A DNA stretch of 33,216 bases from contig QHQO01000122.1 of NCBI GenBank assembly GCA_003221195.1, positions 1 to 33,216 on the forward strand. Reading direction: 5' to 3'. The stretch's first letter is position 1. Every line of letters begins with the position of its first letter. This document shows, piece after piece, positions 7,101 through 14,863 of this stretch. Source of the stretch: Verrucomicrobiota bacterium. GTDB lineage: Bacteria > Verrucomicrobiota > Verrucomicrobiia > Chthoniobacterales > UBA10450. Both the position numbers and the translations under genes were made by a program. Under the pieces are notes generated by a model. That model ran no database searches. It had not been told where the DNA came from and saw only the letters and a program-made list of their open reading frames with translations.

Positions 7101-7819
7101 TCTAGTGTGCGCCCGCCCACATCAGCGTTGCTGTTCTTGATCGCGCTGACGACCTCGCTTAGCGGAATATTGTAGGCAACCAGCGCGTTCGGATCGAGGT
7201 CTACCTGATATTGCTTTACGAAGCCGCCAACTGGAGCGATCTCCGAAACCCCAGGCACCGATGCGAGCGCGTAACGTAGGTTCCAATCCTGAATTGAACG
7301 CAGCTCTGCGAGGTCGCGCTTGCCGCTGTCGTCAACCAGCGCGTACTCGTAAACCCAGCCGACGCCAGTCGCGTCAGGGCCAATGACGGGGTTGACCCCT
7401 TCCGGCAAAGAGCCGCGCACGGAATTCAGATATTCAATGACGCGCGAACGCGCCCAGTAGATATCGGTGCCGTCCTGAAAAATGACGTAAACGAACGATT
7501 TGCCGAACATCGATTCGCCGCGGACGAATTTTACCTTCGGCGCAGCGATGAAGACGGTGGAGATAGGATAGGTGATTTGATCTTCGATCAGGTCCGGCGA
7601 CCGCCCTTCCCAATCGGTGTAGACGATTACTTGAACGTCGCTGAGGTCCGGAATCGCATCGAGCGGTGTATGGACGAGACCGTAGATACCGGCAGCGATC
7701 GCGAAGATCGCGAAGATAAAAATGAGAAACTTATTCCGCGCACTCGCTTCGATGACGCGCTCGATGAACGTCTCTCGCTTGGCCACCGACGGTTCTGCGG
7801 CTGAAGTTCCGACGGTCAT
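4142..7819 (-). CDS. cusA: Copper/silver RND efflux pump CusA with extra TM and C-terminal YtkA-like domain
   Basis: The inner-membrane proton-driven pump of the CusCBA tripartite system, 1225 residues against roughly 1050 for the family. The three methionines that carry Cu(I)/Ag(I) in E. coli CusA (Met573, 623, 672) align with constant offset to Met588 (LLYMP), Met638 (APLSMFET) and Met687 (RTEMLTTG), so copper/silver specificity is well supported. Helix 4 has GAMVDSAIIMIENAHK with the proton-relay Asp421, and LDAETGVVMLLYLDHA supplies the relay Glu. After the usual last helix there is a linker, an additional hydrophobic segment (about 1088-1107) and a 103-residue beta-rich domain ending the protein, with KIDMNMAGMQMHGG and DMSGDWNTKISFDGP, resembling YtkA/FixH-like domains. 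The ATG overlaps the cusB stop (ATGA). Confidence 0.95.
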   Translation of the reverse strand: MTVGTSAAEPSVAKRETFIERVIEASARNKFLIFIFAIFAIAAGIYGLVHTPLDAIPDLSDVQVIVYTDWEGRSPDLIEDQITYPISTVFIAAPKVKFVRGESMFGKSFVYVIFQDGTDIYWARSRVIEYLNSVRGSLPEGVNPVIGPDATGVGWVYEYALVDDSGKRDLAELRSIQDWNLRYALASVPGVSEIAPVGGFVKQYQVDLDPNALVAYNIPLSEVVSAIKNSNADVGGRTLEVATTEYFIRGRGYIKKIEDIENIALKVENGTPVYIKNVAKVHLGGDIRRGVAELDGRGETVGGIVVMRYGENALNVINGIKKKIEEIKPSLPDGVRIVPTYDRSDLIKRAISTLREKLIEESIVVALVCIIFLWHVRSSLVAIITLPIAIILSFLPMWWLGLTSNIMSLGGIAIAIGAMVDSAIIMIENAHKALEQFREKHGREPDNRERFAVIVEAAKSVGRSLFFALLVITVSFIPVFSLTAQEGRLFRPLAFTKTFSMFFASFLGVTLVPVLMTLLIRGKITPENQNPVNRFLIWAYQPFVNFVLRYRWFTLACALVILGLTIFPFARVGSEFMPPLNEGTLLYMPTAVPGMSITEATKILQIQDRQLKKIPEAVTVFGKAGQAETPTDPAPLSMFETIVALKPPNEWRKGMTWNKLLAEVNANIKTPGMANIFWMPIQTRTEMLTTGFRSVLGIKVFGPDLGGIQKLGVQIEKELAELPNTRSAFAERTVGGYFLDFTVNREAAARYGLKVGDVNDIVESAIGGKNITTTVEGRERYPVNTRYARDFRQDIDALKRVLVPTPTGAQVPISLLADIKYKTGPPSVRSENGKLVGFVFVDVTTSDIDGYVRKASQHLSQRLQYPAGYYTEWAGQFQYLEAAKQRLKLVIPFTLLIIFVLLYINMRSITKTAIVLLAVPFSLVGAFWLLWLLGYNMSVAVWVGLIALAGLDAETGVVMLLYLDHAWEHFKAERRMNNMRDLHDAVIEGAVGRVRPKIMTVCAILFGLLPIMWSPVMQAGADVMKRIATPMIGGVVTSAILELLIYPVIYVIWRRRELPDKTEKAAPFVPPELVPLRQMRSRMRSGLKWIALVIAMITIFSVGNFAWQRLRPAKTSGAPFVTQTVNDLTVNLINREGGLRKGDNEAMIDFRDRSGQLVDVGTVNFKIDMNMAGMQMHGGATIEPTNTAGRYRAKIKIDMSGDWNTKISFDGPLGKGETSFSLTAR

Positions 7820-9222
7820 TGCTTCGCAGAGGGCGATGTAGTGTTGTCTGCTTCGAAGTCGCTCAGCGCGCCTTGGACTTTCGATTCCGCATCGATCAGA
7901 AAATTCGCACTCGCGACGACGCGCTCGTTTTCCCGCAAACCACTTTGCACTTCGTAGCTGTCGCCATACTTCGCTCCAAGTTGCACGACGCGTGGCTTCA
8001 GTTTGCCTCCGCCTTTATCGATAAAAACAATATTGCGGCTGCCCGTCGGCATCACCGCGCTTGCAGGAATCGTTAGGCCTTCGCCCATCTGCATCACGAG
8101 CTCCGCGTTCACGTACATTGCGGGACGCAGCTTGAAATCTGGATTCGGAATATCGATTCGGACGCGTGCCGTTCGCTTTGCCGGATCGAGAAACGGATTG
8201 ATTACGCTAATCGTGCCTTGGAATATTTCGCCCGGATAAGATGCCGTTGTGATGGCGAACTCCTGGCCGGCTTGCAACATCGACAATTCATTCTCGTAAA
8301 ACTCCGCCCAAACCCAAACAACGCTGAGATCTGCGACTTCTACGAGCATGTCGCCCACCTTGACGTTTTTGCCTTGCTCGACGGGCACCGATTGGACGAC
8401 GCCGCGGAAGGGAGAGAGCAGAGTGAGGGTCTCGGAAGCTTTCCGTGTTTTTTCCAGCTCGGCGATCTGTTGGTCAGTAACGTTCCAAAGTTGCAGCCGG
8501 CGTTTCGCCGATTCGATCAAGCGCCGCGGTGTTTCGCGCGCGTCCTTTGATCTCGCTTCATCGCGCATGCGCAGGAGTTCGACGAACTCACGCTCGCTGC
8601 TGAACAAGTCAGGGCTGTAAATGGATAAGAGCGGTGCATCTTTTTCGACGAGCTCGCCAGGCGCGGTTACGTCCAGCCTTTGGACATAACCATCGACGCG
8701 CGAGACGAACTGCCAATTCCGTGCTTTGTCCGGCACAATCATGCCGACTGCGCGGATGGTGTGAGCCAGCGCCTTGCGCTCGACCTTGGCGTAGGTCACG
8801 CCGATTTGCTGTTGTCTCTCGACCGGGACAACGAATTCGTGTGTCTGCGCTCCTTGCGCCACGCTGCCGGGCGGTGGACCGTGGGCCCCGTGCCCGGCAT
8901 GTCTGCCTTGCATTCCGGCCATGCCTTCCATGCCCTGCATCTGTCCACCTTGCTTCTCACCGTCTCCCTTCGTTCCTTGCGGCTGCGGCGAAGTTTCAGT
9001 TGCTTCGCTGCCGCCTTTCTTCATCACCGGCACGAGGTCCATCGAACAAATCGGACATTTCCCCTTCGGGTCCTGCGATTTCACCGATGGATGCATGGTA
9101 CACGTGTAGTAATCGACGTTGCTCGGTTTGCCCGACGGGCTCTTTCTGCCGCAGGCGGTCGCGGTAAAAAGCAAGGCGACGATGGAAAGTAAAAGCGTTG
9201 TGTTTTTCGTAAATATTTTCAT
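7816..9222 (-). CDS. cusB: CusB-type periplasmic adaptor with heavy-metal-binding domain
   Basis: A 468-residue membrane-fusion protein linking CusA to the outer-membrane channel. An N-terminal hydrophobic leader ends in TATAC-G, giving a weak lipobox with Cys24. Residues 37-66 (YYTCTMHPSVKSQDPKGKCP ICSMDL) form the small HMBD metal-binding module, and a Met/His/Gly linker (about 94-115, QMQGMEGMAGMQGRHAGHGA) follows, which could receive Cu(I). The remainder has the expected lipoyl, hairpin (FVELLRMRDEARSKDARETP), beta-barrel and membrane-proximal parts. The start is fixed by an AGGAGGG ribosome site and by the ATGA overlap with cusC; the stop overlaps cusA in the same way. Confidence 0.95.
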   Translation of the reverse strand: MKIFTKNTTLLLSIVALLFTATACGRKSPSGKPSNVDYYTCTMHPSVKSQDPKGKCPICSMDLVPVMKKGGSEATETSPQPQGTKGDGEKQGGQMQGMEGMAGMQGRHAGHGAHGPPPGSVAQGAQTHEFVVPVERQQQIGVTYAKVERKALAHTIRAVGMIVPDKARNWQFVSRVDGYVQRLDVTAPGELVEKDAPLLSIYSPDLFSSEREFVELLRMRDEARSKDARETPRRLIESAKRRLQLWNVTDQQIAELEKTRKASETLTLLSPFRGVVQSVPVEQGKNVKVGDMLVEVADLSVVWVWAEFYENELSMLQAGQEFAITTASYPGEIFQGTISVINPFLDPAKRTARVRIDIPNPDFKLRPAMYVNAELVMQMGEGLTIPASAVMPTGSRNIVFIDKGGGKLKPRVVQLGAKYGDSYEVQSGLRENERVVASANFLIDAESKVQGALSDFEADNTTSPSAKQ

Positions 9223-10532
9223 CGGGAGTTCCCTCCTTTCGATATGTGCGGCCTGGCTGAATAAACATCCGCGCCAATTACTGCCTCCAAGTCAGCGACA
9301 GCCATTTGGTAGTGCGCCAAATGATCCCGCGCCATTGCTTCGATATCGCGCAGGTTGCGTTGCGCGCCGATCCAGTCGAGAAAGGTCGCTTTCCCTGACT
9401 CGTAACTTAGCTGTGTGGCCTCAAACGCCTGCTGCGCCTGGGGCACGAGCTTGTCTTGGAAAAGTTCTACGTGATGATGAAACGTCTCGACCTTAGACAA
9501 CTGATCACGTAAGAGCCGCGACGCTTCCTTTTGTTCGCGCTCAAGCCCCTGCTCGGCAGCCGCAAGATTGGCGCGCCCCTCCCGAACGCCGGCCGAGTAT
9601 TTTCCGGGATTCACCCACGGGATTGTGAATGACACGCCCGCGTCGAGTTCGCTTACCGCTTCTGCGGCGTCGTTGTAACGCTGGCCTTTCACCATCAGCG
9701 TCGGGTCGGGGATCCATGCGCGGTGCGCGAGCTGAAGCTTTGACTTCTCGCCGTCGATCTTCGCGCGCGCTATTTGCACTTCGGGCCGTTGCGCGAGCGT
9801 GATCGCGTGCAACCTGGTCGCAGAGAGATGCGCGTGGTTAACAGTTGCTGTGCCTGGCGTGCTCAGTGGCGCAAACGCGTCACGATTCATCAGCGCGTTC
9901 AACTGCGACTGCGCATCAGACAAATTGCGCTCCAGATCGCGCCGCGCTTCCTGCAGCTTGCTATAATCTGTCTCGGCAACGAGCACATTCGCCGCGCTCT
10001 CTAAACCCGCTTCGTATCGGGAGCGGCTGATATCAGCGATCTGTTTTAGCGAGGTAAGATTTTTGTTGTTGATCTCAAGCTGGTCATAAGCATTCGCCAG
10101 TTGAAAGTAGGTAGCGCGGGCCTTCGCGATCACATCGAGTTGCACGCGTCGGACTTCTTCAAAGACCGACAACGCTTCGGCCGCTGCAGCACGTCCGCGC
10201 ACCAGATTTTTGCCGGTGATGGGGATCAGTTGCTCGATGGCCAGCGTTTGATCCATGAAGGCGTTCGGTGGCACATCGACATAGCGGTGCGCGAGCCACT
10301 CACCGGCAACGCGCGGATCATCCCACGCCTTCGCTTGTAAAATGCGCTCCCTTGCAGCCCGCCAGTGGTTTTCGGCCTCTTTAATTGCCGGATTATTCTG
10401 CAGCACGGCGCGCGTAACCTCGCCTAACGAAAGCTGGGACGAAGTGGCAGCGTATTCGCCGCCATTAGCGGCGATCAGGTTTCGAATTGATAAAGATGTA
10501 GTTAATAAGAGTAAAAAAATTGTGGTTTTCAT
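9219..10532 (-). CDS. cusC: CusC-like outer-membrane efflux channel (TolC family)
   Basis: A 437-residue outer-membrane factor. The chosen ATG at 10532 gives the signal peptide MKTTIFLLLLTTSLSIRNLI; upstream in-frame codons would add an Arg/Pro-rich stretch without sense. Two OEP repeats are visible: LSLGEVTRAVLQNNPAIKEAE near residue 35 and LHAITLAQRPEVQIARAKID in the second half, each followed by long heptad-rich alpha-helices (QLEINNKNLTSLKQIADISR, then GLEREQKEASRLLRDQLSKV). It is the first of the three coupled cus genes, and 119 bases separate it from the Cys-rich gene upstream. There is no lipobox, so it is probably not acylated, unlike E. coli CusC. Confidence 0.92.
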   Translation of the reverse strand: MKTTIFLLLLTTSLSIRNLIAANGGEYAATSSQLSLGEVTRAVLQNNPAIKEAENHWRAARERILQAKAWDDPRVAGEWLAHRYVDVPPNAFMDQTLAIEQLIPITGKNLVRGRAAAAEALSVFEEVRRVQLDVIAKARATYFQLANAYDQLEINNKNLTSLKQIADISRSRYEAGLESAANVLVAETDYSKLQEARRDLERNLSDAQSQLNALMNRDAFAPLSTPGTATVNHAHLSATRLHAITLAQRPEVQIARAKIDGEKSKLQLAHRAWIPDPTLMVKGQRYNDAAEAVSELDAGVSFTIPWVNPGKYSAGVREGRANLAAAEQGLEREQKEASRLLRDQLSKVETFHHHVELFQDKLVPQAQQAFEATQLSYESGKATFLDWIGAQRNLRDIEAMARDHLAHYQMAVADLEAVIGADVYSARPHISKGGNSR

Positions 10533-10651
10533 TTGATCCAGGATTGCGATTGGCCCCGAACTCCGAACGCTTTCGCGAGCAGGAGCCTTCGGGGGCGTGA
10601 TGACCAGGCATGCCGACAAATGGGCACACCCCGGGCGTCAGCGTCCTTGGA

Positions 10652-11002
10652 TCAGATAAGAAAAGTGCAGAGCAACGAAAGTCGCGGCGGCGAGAGTGCC
10701 GCGAATGCGAGGTCAGTTCTGGTTACCGAACGATCTTCCGTTAATTGATGCAGCACGACAAACTCCGTCGGGGCGCATATCGTGTTTGTGGCGGACGCCG
10801 AATCACTCTTGGCGAGGGGCTGCGACGAAGGAGCTGTATTCTTCGACGACGTGACACAACACGTCATATTGGCACAGCAACGTGGATGACAGGCCTTTTG
10901 ACTTGGCGCGTTGACCAGGATGCACGATCGCGCGGCGGAGCCCATGGGAGCCGCCGCCAGCGTGACAGCAGCAACAAGCGAAATCATGATCCTGCTCAGC
11001 AT
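10652..11002 (-). CDS. Exported Cys-rich protein at the head of the cus operon
   Basis: A product of 116 residues from the ATG at 11002 (alternative ATG at 10987, with AGGA only 2 bases upstream). The N-terminus MLSRIMISLVAAVTLAAAPM is a signal peptide with a likely cut after GSA or AARS. The mature part begins with a cysteine cluster, SCILVNAPSQKACHPRCCAN followed by MTCCVTSS (seven Cys and one His within about 30 residues), then a Ser/Pro/Ala linker and a hydrophobic C-terminus ending LSLLCTFLI. I know of no named family, but small Cys-rich exported proteins next to Cus systems are plausible copper chaperones. It points in the same direction as cusC and is divergent from the aldolase gene. 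Confidence 0.65.
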   Translation of the reverse strand: MLSRIMISLVAAVTLAAAPMGSAARSCILVNAPSQKACHPRCCANMTCCVTSSKNTAPSSQPLAKSDSASATNTICAPTEFVVLHQLTEDRSVTRTDLAFAALSPPRLSLLCTFLI

Positions 11003-11062
11003 CGAGGTTCGTATAGCACAAGTTAGACTGTCAGTCGAAGAAAAGCGTTCAGAGCTCTTTCC
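11003..11062 (-). promoter_or_regulatory. Candidate promoter and palindrome of the cus operon
   Basis: Reading the minus strand upstream of 11002 there is TCGACT, 17 bases, then TATACG, each matching four of six sigma-70 consensus bases, with TGTGC just before the -10. A perfect 11-base palindrome GACTG-T-CAGTC (11026-11036) overlaps the -35 area and could be a regulator site. No CueR or CopY consensus was seen. Confidence 0.35.
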
Positions 11063-11164
11063 CATTTACTCTCGTGCTTTTTCCACGGGAATGGCTGGGA
11101 ACCTTCACTACTTACGCATTTTTTTCGTTGGCAATTTCTTCAAGCCATTTGCAATAATGGCGAT

Positions 11165-11170
11165 TATAAT
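11165..11170 (+). promoter_or_regulatory. Likely -10 element of the aldolase gene
   Basis: A perfect TATAAT lies 27 bases upstream of the aldolase ATG in an AT-rich stretch. No good -35 is found 16-18 bases upstream (AAGCCA is the nearest), so the assignment rests on the -10 and its position. Confidence 0.45.
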
Positions 11171-11197
11171 TCACTCCTCAACCATCAGAAAACAGTT

Positions 11198-12223
11198 ATG
11201 AAAGATGACAATTTGCAGTCTATAGCAAAAAAGCTGGTCGCGCCGGGGAAGGGGATCCTGGCAGCGGATGAAAGTACGGGGACGATCGAAAAGCGATTGA
11301 AAAGCATCAATGTTCCTTCTACGGAAGAAAACCGGCGGGCATATCGCGAAATCCTGTTTACCACGAAGGACGCCGGCGAATTTATTAGCGGCGTAATTCT
11401 CTTCGACGAAACGATTCGGCAGAAGACTAGCGACGGCCGCACGTTCGTGAAAGCGCTGGAAGATCAAGGCATCATTCCAGGGATTAAAGTGGACAAGGGC
11501 GCCAAGGCGATGGCGAATTTTCCTGGTGAAAAAATCACGGAAGGTCTCGACGGGTTGCGCGAGCGGTTGGCGGAGTATCGAAAACTTGGCGCGCGTTTTG
11601 CGAAATGGCGCGCCGTGATCGCAATCGGCGACAACATTCCCACGCAGACATGCATCGACGCGAACGCGGAAGCATTGGCGCGTTATGCAGCGCTTTGCCA
11701 GGAAGGGGATTTGGTGCCCATTGTCGAACCAGAAGTGCTCATGGACGGCACACACACGATTGAACGGTATTTCGAAGTCACACAGCAGACCCTGGAAAGC
11801 GTGTTTCACGTTCTATACGAGCACCGGGTTGGACTCGAAGGGATGCTACTGAAACCGAATATGGTTCTCTCGGGAAAAGATTGTCCCCAACAAGCTTCAG
11901 TGCAGGAAGTAGCAGAGGCCACTGTGCGCTGCCTGAGACGCGTCGTTCCCGCCGCTGTCCCCGGTATTGTCTTCCTCTCCGGTGGGCAGACCGATCAGCA
12001 AGCCACTGAGCATCTCAATGCGATGAATCAGTTCGGTGACTTGCCCTGGCAATTGAGCTTCTCCTACGGGCGCGCGTTGCAAGCACCTGTGCTCAAAGCC
12101 TGGAAGGGCGATCAAGCGAACGTGGCTAAAGCGCAACAGGCGTTCCACCACCGGGCCTGGTGTAATAGTAAAGCGCGCTTTGGTAAATACACCGAAGACA
12201 TGGAAACCGCCAAGGCGGCGTAA
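11198..12223 (+). CDS. Class I fructose-bisphosphate aldolase (animal/plant-like type)
   Basis: A glycolytic and gluconeogenic cytoplasmic enzyme of 341 residues that cleaves fructose-1,6-bisphosphate through a Schiff base. Lys219 in GMLLKPNMV corresponds to the Schiff-base Lys229 of rabbit aldolase; Lys136 (FAKWRAV) and Glu177 (VEPEVL) match Lys146 and Glu187 with the same offset of 10. GKGILAADESTGTIEKRL and FLSGGQTDQQATEHLNAMN are further family signatures. The C-terminal tyrosine of the vertebrate enzymes is absent; the chain ends TAKAA. It is a single-gene unit with its own -10 element; upstream of the ATG there is only a weak ribosome site. Its place between two copper loci appears incidental. 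Confidence 0.95.
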   Translation: MKDDNLQSIAKKLVAPGKGILAADESTGTIEKRLKSINVPSTEENRRAYREILFTTKDAGEFISGVILFDETIRQKTSDGRTFVKALEDQGIIPGIKVDKGAKAMANFPGEKITEGLDGLRERLAEYRKLGARFAKWRAVIAIGDNIPTQTCIDANAEALARYAALCQEGDLVPIVEPEVLMDGTHTIERYFEVTQQTLESVFHVLYEHRVGLEGMLLKPNMVLSGKDCPQQASVQEVAEATVRCLRRVVPAAVPGIVFLSGGQTDQQATEHLNAMNQFGDLPWQLSFSYGRALQAPVLKAWKGDQANVAKAQQAFHHRAWCNSKARFGKYTEDMETAKAA

Positions 12224-12282
12224 GGCGCGACGAATCAGCGAAACGGAGAAACGGCGACATCGCCGATTCGTCGTTGTGCGCC
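12224..12282. terminator. Long hairpin after the aldolase gene
   Basis: GGCGC plus GACGAATC directly after the stop codon pairs with GATTCGTC (12265-12272) and GCGCC (12278-12282), forming a stem of at least eight contiguous pairs with further outer pairs and a loop of about 28 bases. No T-run follows, so it is either a Rho-assisted 3' end or a messenger-stabilising hairpin. Confidence 0.45.
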
Positions 12283-12299
12283 TTCGTTTCCCGTATTGA

Positions 12300-12345
12300 C
12301 TGGCATTCCTTCGGCATTCGACATTCGTGCTTCGTCATTTTATAG
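12300..12345. repeat. Degenerate GCATTC/ACATTCG-type spacer repeat
   Basis: Within about 45 bases the motif C(A/G)TTC recurs (GGCATTCCTTC, GGCATTCGACATTCG, TGCTTCGTCATT). On the minus strand it reads as runs of GAATGCCGAA and ATGACGAA. I associate this kind of low-complexity spacer with Verrucomicrobia genomes; here it lies in the leader of copA. Confidence 0.4.
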
Positions 12346-12413
12346 ACATCGCAAGCGCGACTCTCGGAAAGTCCCGCCCACGACGTCAGCCTGAGCAACT
12401 CAGCCCCCTCCCG

Positions 12414-14525
12414 ATGATCTACACCTGCCCCATGCATCCGGAGATCGAGCAGGATCACCCGGGGGCGTGCCCGAAATGCGGGATGACTCTGGAGCCGAAG
12501 GCCATCGGGGCAGAGGAACACGAGCACGGGGAAACGCAATCGCTATCGCGAAAATTCTGGATCGCGCTAGTTCTTACCATTCCGGTCTTATTGCTGGCAA
12601 TGGGTCATGTCATTCCCGGTTTGGAGATCGATTCGATTGTTCGAAAACAAATCGGCAAGTGGATTGAGCTTTGCCTAACAACACCCGTGGTCCTTTGGGC
12701 TGGAGGCTTTTTCTTCGCGCGCGCGTGGCAGTCGCTTGTGAATCGCAGCCTCAACATGTTCACGCTCATCGCTGTGGGCGTCGGCGCGGCATATTTTTAT
12801 AGCGCCGTTGCAGTGATCGCGCCTGGAATTTTTCCTACTTCTTTCCGGCGCCACGGAGAAGTCGATCTTTACTTTGAAGCAGCAGCGGCAATTACAACTT
12901 TGATTCTGCTGGGGCAACTGATCGAGGCAAAAGCGCGGAGCCGCACCGGCCATGCGATGAAAGCACTGCTCAGCCTCGCGGCAAAAACCGCGCACCGAGT
13001 TCGGGGCGGACAAGAACAGGAAATCGCGGTGGACAAAATCCAGAAAGACGACGTGCTCCGTGTGCGGCCGGGCGAGAAAGTCCCAATCGACGGTGTGATC
13101 ATCGATGGTCAGAGCAACATCGACGAATCGATGATCACTGGCGAACCGATGCCGGTAAGCAAACGGGCAGGCGAGAAAGTGATTGGGGCAACAGTAAATC
13201 AGACCCGCTCATTTTTGATGCGCGCGGAGCGCATCGGTTCGGAGACGGTGCTCGCGCAAATCGTGCAGATGGTGGCCGACGCACAGCGCAGCCGCGCCCC
13301 TATTCAAAAACTCGCTGACACTGTAGCCGGTTATTTTGTTCCTGCGGTGATCGGTGTTGCGATCATTACTTTTATCGTTTGGTCGATCGTCGGACCTGCC
13401 CCGTCGATGGCTTATGCACTGGTGAACGCTGTCTCAGTCCTGATCATTGCCTGTCCGTGTGCACTGGGATTGGCAACACCCATGTCGATCATGGTCGGCG
13501 TCGGACGCGCCGCGCAAGCCGGAATCCTGATCAAAAACGCGCAGGCGATAGAGGTCACTGAAAAAGTCACGCACTTGGTCACAGACAAAACGGGCACGCT
13601 GACAGCCGGTAAACCAGAAATCGTCACCCAGATCGGGACGAACAACGTAAGTGAATGTGATCTTTTAAGGATTGCAGCATCAGTGGAATCTCAGAGCGAG
13701 CACCCGCTTGCACGGGCAATCGTAGAAAGCGCGAAACAGGAAAAAATTGAATTGCGCGACGTAACCGATTTTCAGTCGATCACTGGTGGCGGAGTATCGG
13801 GAAAAGTCGAGGGCAAAGCAGTCCTCGCTGGAAAAGAAAAATTCCTAGCCGATTCGAATGTCAGATTTCCTGAGGAGCTGATGAAAGAAGCTCGTCGCTT
13901 ACAGGAAAAAGCAGAAACCACAGTCTGGCTTGCGGTAAATGGAAACGCCGCTGGGGTTCTGGGTATCGCGGATCCAATCAAGCCGACAACCAAGGGAGCC
14001 GTCCGTCAGCTTCATGCAATGGATCTGAAGATCATCATGTGCACAGGCGACAATCTGCGGACAGCTGAATCTGTTGCGCGCGAACTGGGCATCGATGAGT
14101 TCAGGGCGGAAGTAATGCCAGATGAGAAGATCGAAATCGTCAAAGATCTTAAATCCAAAGGCGCGATTGTTGCCATGGCTGGGGACGGGATCAACGACGC
14201 GCCAGCGCTTGCAGCGGCGGATGTCGGAATTGCGATGGGGACAGGCACCGACGTAGCGATCGAAAGCGCCGGCATCACGTTGGTTAAAGGCGATCTGATG
14301 GGAATCGTCAAAGCGATCAATGTCAGTCGCGCCGTGATGCGAAATATCCGGCAGAATTTATTTTTCGCGTTTATCTACAACGCGCTGGGTGTACCCATTG
14401 CCGCGGGTGTGCTTTATCCGTTCTTTGGTTTGCTCCTGAGTCCGATGATCGCCGGCGCCGCGATGAGCTTCAGCTCGGTTTCTGTTATCGTGAATGCGCT
14501 TCATCTGCGATCGATCAAATTGTAA
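12414..14525 (+). CDS. copA: Copper-exporting P1B-type ATPase
   Basis: An inner-membrane pump of 703 residues that moves Cu(I) (or Ag) out of the cytoplasm. In place of the usual CxxC heavy-metal-associated domain it begins with an HMBD module, [23 protein letters not shown] (3-28), the same module as in CusB. The transport Cys-Pro-Cys is at 347-349 ([13 protein letters not shown]), the TGE actuator motif at 242-244, the phosphorylated Asp391 in DKTGT, SEHPLA in the nucleotide domain and [10 protein letters not shown] near the end of the P-domain. The ATG at 12414 gives the standard [10 protein letters not shown] start; the frame is open to an ATG at 12327, but that extension has no family resemblance. 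There is no clear Shine-Dalgarno. Confidence 0.95.
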   Translation: MIYTCPMHPEIEQDHPGACPKCGMTLEPKAIGAEEHEHGETQSLSRKFWIALVLTIPVLLLAMGHVIPGLEIDSIVRKQIGKWIELCLTTPVVLWAGGFFFARAWQSLVNRSLNMFTLIAVGVGAAYFYSAVAVIAPGIFPTSFRRHGEVDLYFEAAAAITTLILLGQLIEAKARSRTGHAMKALLSLAAKTAHRVRGGQEQEIAVDKIQKDDVLRVRPGEKVPIDGVIIDGQSNIDESMITGEPMPVSKRAGEKVIGATVNQTRSFLMRAERIGSETVLAQIVQMVADAQRSRAPIQKLADTVAGYFVPAVIGVAIITFIVWSIVGPAPSMAYALVNAVSVLIIACPCALGLATPMSIMVGVGRAAQAGILIKNAQAIEVTEKVTHLVTDKTGTLTAGKPEIVTQIGTNNVSECDLLRIAASVESQSEHPLARAIVESAKQEKIELRDVTDFQSITGGGVSGKVEGKAVLAGKEKFLADSNVRFPEELMKEARRLQEKAETTVWLAVNGNAAGVLGIADPIKPTTKGAVRQLHAMDLKIIMCTGDNLRTAESVARELGIDEFRAEVMPDEKIEIVKDLKSKGAIVAMAGDGINDAPALAAADVGIAMGTGTDVAIESAGITLVKGDLMGIVKAINVSRAVMRNIRQNLFFAFIYNALGVPIAAGVLYPFFGLLLSPMIAGAAMSFSSVSVIVNALHLRSIKL

Positions 14526-14592
14526 CGACTCGCGTGGCAAATCGCTTACGGACAATCATTGCCTGCTAATTCAAAGCAAGTCGCCAGGCTTA

Positions 14593-14748
14593 CTAGCAAG
14601 TGCAACTCTTTCCGCAATTGCACGCTTTACCATCGTTCATCGGGCAATTCTTGCCAGTCTTCTGACAGCTGGGCTTGTCTGCCGCGAAAGCCACTGTGCA
14701 AATCGCAGCTATCAGGATTGAAAACAAGACTTTGAGGTAACTCTTCAT
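14593..14748 (-). CDS. Second secreted Cys-rich metal-binding-type peptide
   Basis: A 51-residue product convergent with copA. MKSYLKVLFSILIAAICTVA forms a signal peptide, probably cut after AFA. The mature peptide of about 28 residues, ADKPSCQKTGKNCPMNDGKA followed by CNCGKSCTC, has seven cysteines in CxC and CxxxC spacings like a metallothionein, with lysines between them. It differs in Cys pattern from the peptide at 1818-1943 but shares its size, export signal and copper-gene context. The longer reading frame upstream (to 14895) runs into metG and is unlikely. The ribosome site is weak. Periplasmic copper buffering is inference. Confidence 0.7.
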   Translation of the reverse strand: MKSYLKVLFSILIAAICTVAFAADKPSCQKTGKNCPMNDGKACNCGKSCTC

Positions 14749-14811
14749 AGCCAACCGTCGCTCGCGAGTATCGCGAACGCGAGTGGAAAACATAGGAATA
14801 CGCGAACAACC

Positions 14812-14830
14812 GGCAAGCGAGGCGCTTGCC
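14812..14830. repeat. GGCAAGCG/CGCTTGCC hairpin in the metG leader
   Basis: GGCAAGCG and CGCTTGCC are perfect 8-base complements with a three-base AGG loop. The element lies 34 bases before the metG start and just behind the divergent peptide gene. The sequence type (GGCAAGCG...CTTGCCCTAC) resembles dispersed REP-like elements. A role in metG expression is possible but not shown. Confidence 0.5.
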
Positions 14831-14863
14831 CTACAACGATTCGTCCGGCAGTTTGTGGCACAA

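Noticed and set aside
11171-11809. Minus-strand reading frame of 212 codons opposite the aldolase gene.
   Set aside because: Composition (Phe, Arg, His rich) and lack of family resemblance mark it as the shadow of the aldolase frame.
12126-12539. Minus-strand reading frame of 137 codons across the aldolase end and copA start.
   Set aside because: It overlaps two certain genes, and its unusual peptide stems from the degenerate spacer repeat at 12300-12345.
14749-14863. Possible T-box or SAM riboswitch in the metG leader.
   Set aside because: The leader is only about 115 bases, shared with a divergent gene, and holds just the GGCAAGCG hairpin; no T-box sequence or SAM core is visible.
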